A stretch of 64,000 nt of DNA from Streptomyces smaragdinus (GTDB taxonomy: Bacteria > Actinomycetota > Actinomycetes > Streptomycetales > Streptomycetaceae), in assembly GCF_009604385.1 (NCBI RefSeq), contig NZ_WEGJ01000010.1:62001-126000 (forward strand), read 5' to 3'. Shown here piece by piece: positions 59,673-64,000 of this stretch. The translations under genes and the position numbers were made by a program. Position 1 is the stretch's first letter; every line of letters starts with the position of its first letter. The notes beneath the pieces were generated by a model. It ran no database searches. It was not told the DNA's origin and worked only from the letters and a program-made list of their open reading frames with translations.

Positions 59673-60137
59673 ATGTCCGCCCACAGTCCCGGCACCGGGG
59701 GTCACGCCCCGGGCCGCCACGTCGTCCGGGGCTCCGTCTCGCTCCCCGAGGCCGAGCTCGTCTGGCGTTTCTCCAGGTCCTCGGGCCCCGGCGGGCAGCA
59801 CGTGAACACCAGCGACAGCCAGGTGGAGCTCCGCTTCGACCTCGCCGCGACGGACGCGCTGCCGCAGGTGTGGAAGGACCGCGCCCTCGAACGCCTCGCC
59901 GGCCGCCTGATCGACGGTGGCGTCATCGCCGTACGGGCCAGCGAGCACCGCTCGCAGTGGCGCAACCGCGAGTCCGCCGCCGTCAAGCTCGCCGCCCTCC
60001 TCGCGGAGGCCACCGCGCCCCCGCCCAAGCCCCGGCGCAAGACGAAGATCCCCCGGGGGATCAACGAACGCAGGCTGAGGGAGAAGAAGCAGCGCTCCCA
60101 GACGAAGCGCGGCCGCGCGGGCGGCGGCTGGGACTGA
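59673..60137 (+). CDS. arfB: Alternative ribosome-rescue hydrolase ArfB (YaeJ-like)
   Basis: 154 residues. GGQ loop in FSRSSGPGGQHVNTSDSQVEL (catalytic Gln about residue 45) and the basic C-terminal tail rich in Lys/Arg (RREKKQRSQTKRGRAGG-like), which enters the mRNA channel. It hydrolyses peptidyl-tRNA on stalled ribosomes. The length separates it from RF1/RF2. Few ribosome-site bases precede the ATG at 59673. Stop codons of this and the flavin reductase are 6 bp apart. Confidence 0.92.
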   Translation: MSAHSPGTGGHAPGRHVVRGSVSLPEAELVWRFSRSSGPGGQHVNTSDSQVELRFDLAATDALPQVWKDRALERLAGRLIDGGVIAVRASEHRSQWRNRESAAVKLAALLAEATAPPPKPRRKTKIPRGINERRLREKKQRSQTKRGRAGGGWD

Positions 60138-60143
60138 CCGGGG

Positions 60144-60698
60144 TCACCCCAGCGTCCGGTACCGCCCCCGGAAGTACACCAGCGGCCCGCCCTCGGCGCT
60201 CGGCACCGCCGCCGTCAGCACCCGCCCGATCACCAGCGTGTGATCCCCCGCGACCACCCGCTGCTCGGTCCGGCACTCCAGCGTCGCCAGCGCCCCCCGT
60301 ACCAGCGGAGCGCCCGTCGCGGACCCCCGCGCGTACGGAATGTCCTCAAACAGCAGCCGGTCGCTGATCCGCCCCTTCATCGCGAACCGCCCGGCGATGT
60401 GCCGCTGGCTCTCCGAGAGCACCGACACCCCCCACAGCGGCTGCTCGTCGAGCAGATCGTCCATCCGTGAGCCGTTGCGCAGCGAGACCATCACCAGCGG
60501 CGGGTCCAGGGACACGGAGAGGAACGCCGTCGCGGTCATCCCGATGTCCTCACCGACCGTGAGGTCGCCGAGCTCCTCCGACGCGTCCTCGCGCGCGGTC
60601 ACCAGCACCACGCCCGCGGCCAGCCGCGACATGGCGGCGCGGAACTCATCCTCGCTCACCCCAACAGGATGAGTCAGCCCAGGGCTCTTCTGCAGCAC
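60144..60698 (-). CDS. Flavin reductase-like FMN-binding protein
   Basis: 184 residues with the split-barrel flavin reductase fold: FRAAMSRLAAGVVLVTARE, GMTATAFLSVSLDPPLVMVSLRNGSRM, GVSVLSESQRHIAGRFA, and HTLVIGRVLTA. It supplies reduced FMN or FAD with NAD(P)H to a monooxygenase not seen here. The GTG at 60698 is used. A GTG at 60659 (VSEDEF) would trim 13 residues. Confidence 0.9.
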   Translation of the reverse strand: MLQKSPGLTHPVGVSEDEFRAAMSRLAAGVVLVTAREDASEELGDLTVGEDIGMTATAFLSVSLDPPLVMVSLRNGSRMDDLLDEQPLWGVSVLSESQRHIAGRFAMKGRISDRLLFEDIPYARGSATGAPLVRGALATLECRTEQRVVAGDHTLVIGRVLTAAVPSAEGGPLVYFRGRYRTLG

Positions 60699-60813
60699 GT
60701 CATGAACGGTAATAGGGCCGGTCGGCCCCCGGTATCGGGCATTGGGCCCATGACGGTCCTAGGACCAGTGGCATTCGACACAACACCAGGCAGGTGAACC
60801 CCGGCGAGGTCAC

Positions 60814-60829
60814 TGTGACTTGAGTCACA
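60814..60829. promoter_or_regulatory. Crp-type operator upstream of cdgB
   Basis: TGTGA-CTTGAG-TCACA matches the CRP consensus TGTGA-N6-TCACA perfectly, and the Streptomyces Crp form GTGNC-N4-GNCAC. Its centre is about 130 bp upstream of the cdgB ATG. Confidence 0.7.
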
Positions 60830-60845
60830 GAGTGCGGTTATGTGC

Positions 60846-60858
60846 TGACCCTGTGTAC
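60846..60858. promoter_or_regulatory. BldD-type box upstream of cdgB
   Basis: TGACCCTGTGTAC matches 12 of 13 positions of the BldD box TNACNCWGNGTNA. It lies 95 bp before the cdgB start and 17 bp after the Crp-like site. cdgB is a known BldD target in S. coelicolor. Confidence 0.65.
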
Positions 60859-60952
60859 CGGAGGGGCAGCACACTGTGATTCAGTGGGCAACGGCAACGG
60901 AGTGACCAGATTCCAGAGTGGCTACGGGGGCGTTTGCTCAGGGAGAGCGTTG

Positions 60953-62593
60953 ATGGATACCGAGGCGGAGCCGTATGTGCGGTTGGCGAGCCTTCGCCGG
61001 CTGCACCAGGTGCTGGCCGAACTGAACACCGCGCGCAGCATGGCCGACACGCTGCAGAGTGTGGCGGACGGTCTGGTGACCGCTCTCGGCTACGAGCAGT
61101 CCGCGGTGAACCTGGTCCGTCAGGAGGGCGACCTGGTCATCGCCGCGATCGCCGGCAGTCCGGCCGCCGAGGCCATGCTGGCCGGCCGGGTCGGCTCGCG
61201 CGCCTCCTGGGAGCGCCGGCTGAACATGGGCGAGCGCTGGGGCGAGCTGCGCTTCATCCCGCACTCCGAGGGCTGGGTGCTGGACGCCGACGACGTCCCG
61301 CAGACCCATCCGACCTGCCCGTATCCCGTCACGCCGGGCGACTGGTGCACCGGTGACCGGCTCTTCGCCCCGATGTACGACTCGGGCCGCGAGCTCCTGG
61401 GCGTGCTCTCCGTGGACAAGCCGCTGAGCGGCCGGATACCGGGCCCGTGGGGCCGCGAGGCGCTGCAGCTGTACGCGTCCCAGGCGGCGATCGCGATCGG
61501 CAACGCCCGGCTGCGGGCCAACATGCAGCGCGCCCTGGTCCGCCTCGAGCGCGAGCAGCAGGCGCTGCGGGCGTCGGAGGAGAGCTTCCGGCAGGCGTTC
61601 GAGTACGCGCCCAGCGGGATGGCCGTCGCCGAGCTCGGCGGTGACCAGCACGGGCGGCTGATCCGTACGAACGACGCGCTGTGCCGGCTGCTGGGCCGGG
61701 CGCCCGCGGCGCTGCGCCGGCTGTCCTTCTCCGACCTGGTCCATCCGGAGGACGTGGGCACGCTGATGCGGACGTTCGCCGAGGGCGGGCGGGCGGAGCT
61801 GCGGATGATGCGGCGGGACGGCTCGTACGTCTGGGCCTCCCTGCGCAACTCCGTCGTCGCCGACGCGGCCGACGGCCCGCAGTATCTGCTGACGCACGTC
61901 GAGGACATCGAGGAGCGCAAGCACCGCGAGCTGCATCTGGCCCACCGCGCCAGCCACGACGGGCTCACGGGCCTGCCGAACAGCGCCGAGCTGCGCGCGC
62001 GCCTGACGGCCCGGCTCTGCGACCGGGTGCCCGAGGTGTACGCGGGGGCCACGCATCTGACGCCGCTGGAGGACCCCGCCGACACGGGCGGGCACTTCTA
62101 CCCGGCGAACGCCGACGAGTGGGCGGCGGCGGCCAGGGCCCCGTACGAGCCGAGGCACACGCACGCGGTGGCGCCGGCCGACGACGACGTCGCGACCAGG
62201 GGCCTCGCGGTGCTCTTCTGCGACCTCGACGGCTTCAAGGCGATCAACGACCACTACGGCCACAACGCGGGCGACGCGGTGCTGGTCGAGGTGGCGCACC
62301 GGCTGACGGCGGCGGTCCGCGACGGGGACACGGTGGCGCGCCTCGGGGGCGACGAGTTCGTGGTCCTGGCGGACGGCCTGGGCACGCAGGAGGCCGCGGA
62401 CCTCTGCCTGCGGCTGCGGAACACGATCATCCCCCCGATCCGCCTCGACGACGGCCGTACGGTGCGGGTCGGCGTCAGCGTGGGGGTGGGCTGGGCGGCG
62501 TGCGGGATGTCCGTCAAGGAGGTCCTGTCGTCCGCGGACCAGCTGATGTACGCGGAGAAGCGCCGCGGCAAGGCCCATCGCCGGGCGGGGTGA
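60953..62593 (+). CDS. cdgB: Diguanylate cyclase CdgB (GAF-PAS-GGDEF)
   Basis: 546 residues. A GAF domain (~20-185), a PAS/PAC segment (~205-330, SFRQAFEYAPSGMAVAELG), and a GGDEF domain (~340-540). The active loop LGGDEF (near 465) is intact, and the inhibitory I-site RDGD lies exactly five residues before it, so it should make c-di-GMP with product inhibition. A ~60-residue insert between DGLTGLPN and LAVLFCDLDGFK is unusual. c-di-GMP dimerises BldD to repress sporulation genes. GGGAGA lies ~6 nt before the ATG. Confidence 0.92.
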   Translation: MDTEAEPYVRLASLRRLHQVLAELNTARSMADTLQSVADGLVTALGYEQSAVNLVRQEGDLVIAAIAGSPAAEAMLAGRVGSRASWERRLNMGERWGELRFIPHSEGWVLDADDVPQTHPTCPYPVTPGDWCTGDRLFAPMYDSGRELLGVLSVDKPLSGRIPGPWGREALQLYASQAAIAIGNARLRANMQRALVRLEREQQALRASEESFRQAFEYAPSGMAVAELGGDQHGRLIRTNDALCRLLGRAPAALRRLSFSDLVHPEDVGTLMRTFAEGGRAELRMMRRDGSYVWASLRNSVVADAADGPQYLLTHVEDIEERKHRELHLAHRASHDGLTGLPNSAELRARLTARLCDRVPEVYAGATHLTPLEDPADTGGHFYPANADEWAAAARAPYEPRHTHAVAPADDDVATRGLAVLFCDLDGFKAINDHYGHNAGDAVLVEVAHRLTAAVRDGDTVARLGGDEFVVLADGLGTQEAADLCLRLRNTIIPPIRLDDGRTVRVGVSVGVGWAACGMSVKEVLSSADQLMYAEKRRGKAHRRAG

Positions 62594-62624
62594 GGCACGC
62601 CCGGCGGGGTTCGGTGCGGGCGGG

Positions 62625-63122
62625 TCAACCGTGGTACGTGATGTACCCGTTGCCGTCGCGGTCGGCCGTACTCGCCGTGTAGGAGTGCGAGTCGGAGCCG
62701 GCGCCGGAGGGCTTGTAGAGCTTGATGGAGTCCTTGTCGTTGTTCCACAGGAAGTTGCAGTTGTCGCGGTAGACGACGTTGCCGCCGTCGGAGTCGGTGC
62801 CGTTGCCGCCGCGCAGGCGGACGTAGTCGCCGGGCTGCAGGTAGTGGTTCGCCTTGAAGGTGAACTTGTTGCCCGCGGCGTCCTTGACGACGTAACCCTT
62901 GAGGTTGAGCGTCGAGGTCTTGTTGTAGTTCTTGAGCGTCACGTACTCCTTGTACGTATTGCCGCCGGAGCAGCTGTTGTTGTCCGTGCCCGGGGCGTTG
63001 TACTGGACGCCGAGGATCTTCAGCGCCGAGCTGTACTCCGTGGCCTGCGCCGGGGTGGCCGTCGCCAGGACGGTCAGCGTGGCGGCGGTCGCTACGCCGG
63101 ACATGATGTGACGTACGCGCAT
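62625..63122 (-). CDS. Secreted lamin-tail-domain protein
   Basis: 165 residues. Signal peptide MRVRHIMSGVATAATLTVLATATPAQA then a lamin-tail (LTD) beta-sandwich: YKEYVTLKNYNKTSTLNLKGYVVKDAAGNKFTF, LQPGDYVRLRGGNGTDSDGG, and DSIKLYKPSG. Such domains occur in secreted nucleases or as stand-alone cell-surface proteins. There is no nuclease motif here. The ATG at 63122 is supported by AGGGA, 6 nt upstream. Confidence 0.88.
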   Translation of the reverse strand: MRVRHIMSGVATAATLTVLATATPAQATEYSSALKILGVQYNAPGTDNNSCSGGNTYKEYVTLKNYNKTSTLNLKGYVVKDAAGNKFTFKANHYLQPGDYVRLRGGNGTDSDGGNVVYRDNCNFLWNNDKDSIKLYKPSGAGSDSHSYTASTADRDGNGYITYHG

Positions 63123-63348
63123 ATGTTTCCCTGACATGCGATGGAACGGGTGGAAGGCGCACGACAGTACGTCAACGACCCAAGTCGGGCATGGGCGCAG
63201 TGGGTTGGAAGGCGACCCCAACAGGCCCTGTGACCGGGACCTCCGTCCGAGATATGTGGTACGGGAACGGCCCCACCGATCGAACAGGTAGGCTCGCACT
63301 TCGTCGGCGGTGTGCCGGAATGAGGTACCAGCAGGGAGTGACAGGGCA

Positions 63349-64000
63349 ATGACGGACGGCTACAACAGCGGTGCGGGTGCGCAGCCGTCTGCGGACGACG
63401 ACCCCTTCGCCCACCTGTACCGACAGGAGGGCGGCGCCCCCCAGGCAGGCGACACGGCCGCCATGGGCCAGCAGCCGGCTCCCGGTGTGCCCCGCACCTC
63501 GTACAACCAGGTCCGCGCGGTGGGCGAGCGCCAGTACGGCCAGCCCGCGGCCCACTACGCCGCCCCGGAAACGTACGGCGGCGCGCCCCGCCAGTCCTAC
63601 GCCCCGCAGAACGACGACTACGGCTACGACGGCGGCCACCGCGGAGGCGGCGACAGCCCGCAGCGGAACCCGCTGGTGCTGGGCGCGATAGCGGTCGTGG
63701 TGACGGTCGCGGTGGCGATCGGCGCGGCGATGATGTTCGGCGGGGACGACGACAAGAAGGACGGCCCGAACTCGTCGGCGACGGCGCCGGCGGGCGACGA
63801 CGAGGACAAGAAGGACAAGGCGGAGCCGACGGAGGACCCGGACGGCGAGCTGCCGATGGGCAAGGCCGCCGACCTGACCCTGACGGGCGGGGCGGCGCTG
63901 GCCACGCAGTACCCGGGTTCGAAGAGCGGCTCGTACGTGACGGGATTCACGACGCCGGGCGCGTCGGCGGCCTGGAAGATCAAGGTCCCGGACGCGGGTA
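63349..64000 (+). CDS. Membrane-anchored extracellular protein (partial)
   Basis: 217 residues are in the window and the frame runs off the right edge. The cytoplasmic N terminus (~1-105) is Gln/Gly/Tyr-rich with repeats like GQQPAPG, SYNQVRA and QYGQPA. A transmembrane helix (~107-127, LVLGAIAVVVTVAVAIGAAMMF) follows, then an acidic linker (DDDKKDG...) and a domain beginning LTLTGGAALATQYPGSKSGSYVTGFTTPG that resembles a carbohydrate-binding module. GGGAG lies 9 nt before the ATG. Function is unknown. Confidence 0.75.
   Translation, partial: MTDGYNSGAGAQPSADDDPFAHLYRQEGGAPQAGDTAAMGQQPAPGVPRTSYNQVRAVGERQYGQPAAHYAAPETYGGAPRQSYAPQNDDYGYDGGHRGGGDSPQRNPLVLGAIAVVVTVAVAIGAAMMFGGDDDKKDGPNSSATAPAGDDEDKKDKAEPTEDPDGELPMGKAADLTLTGGAALATQYPGSKSGSYVTGFTTPGASAAWKIKVPDAG

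Overview
The window is chromosomal DNA of a Streptomyces-type actinomycete. The support is very high GC with G/C-ending codons, many GTG starts and one TTG start, leaderless-looking genes, and families typical of the genus (DUF397, DUF2530, DUF2771, DUF3027, DUF3263, DUF6879, futalosine-pathway genes, GroEL2 with CIRCE, CdgB). From memory, and not checked, the order resembles the S. coelicolor region around SCO4281-SCO4336. I see no tRNA, rRNA, CRISPR array, insertion sequence or prophage.

Layout. 1-15 kb: a purine-type permease (cut by the left edge), a CtpE-like P-type ATPase, an acetyltransferase, a secreted protein, a sacsin/Hsp90-like ATPase, a HAD phosphatase, a cold-shock protein and the menaquinone genes mqnD-mqnB. 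mqnB carries a Streptomyces intergenic repeat in frame. 15-32 kb: DUF3027, an aldo/keto reductase, a HelD-type helicase, XPB, a methionyl-tRNA-synthetase-like protein without signature motifs, a Cmx-type efflux pump with a divergent LuxR regulator, CutC, a three-gene operon (isocitrate-lyase/PEP-mutase-like enzyme, acidic exported peptide, BASS transporter) behind an AT-richer leader, and a large helicase-associated protein. 32-36 kb: an XRE regulator with two tandem DUF397 genes, and a protein of three ~190-residue repeats.

36-46 kb: murR-murQ (muropeptide recycling), groEL2 with two CIRCE operators, a cold-shock gene, and a two-gene operon of a threonine-synthase-like PLP enzyme and a CysO-like sulfur carrier behind a SAM-I riboswitch. 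Next come gpgS, otsA and otsB. 46-52 kb: amino-sugar and sugar-phosphate catabolism (solute-binding lipoprotein, nagK-nagA with a DasR-type operator, a PfkB kinase and a class II aldolase). 52-60 kb: small accessory and regulatory genes, including two broken ones, an XRE-CYTH pair, a Uma2 nuclease-fold gene, TerD and ArfB. 60-64 kb: a flavin reductase, the diguanylate cyclase cdgB with Crp-like and BldD-like sites upstream, a lamin-tail secreted protein, and the start of a membrane-anchored protein.

How parts work together. MurR/MurQ, NagK/NagA and the lipoprotein form a cell-wall and chitin sugar salvage block. OtsA, OtsB and GpgS are a stress-solute block. The most interesting unit is the SAM riboswitch with the ThrC-like enzyme and a sulfur carrier ending in Gly-Gly-Cys. 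It reads best as a homocysteine/methionine pathway that uses O-phosphohomoserine and a protein thiocarboxylate, rather than as threonine synthesis.
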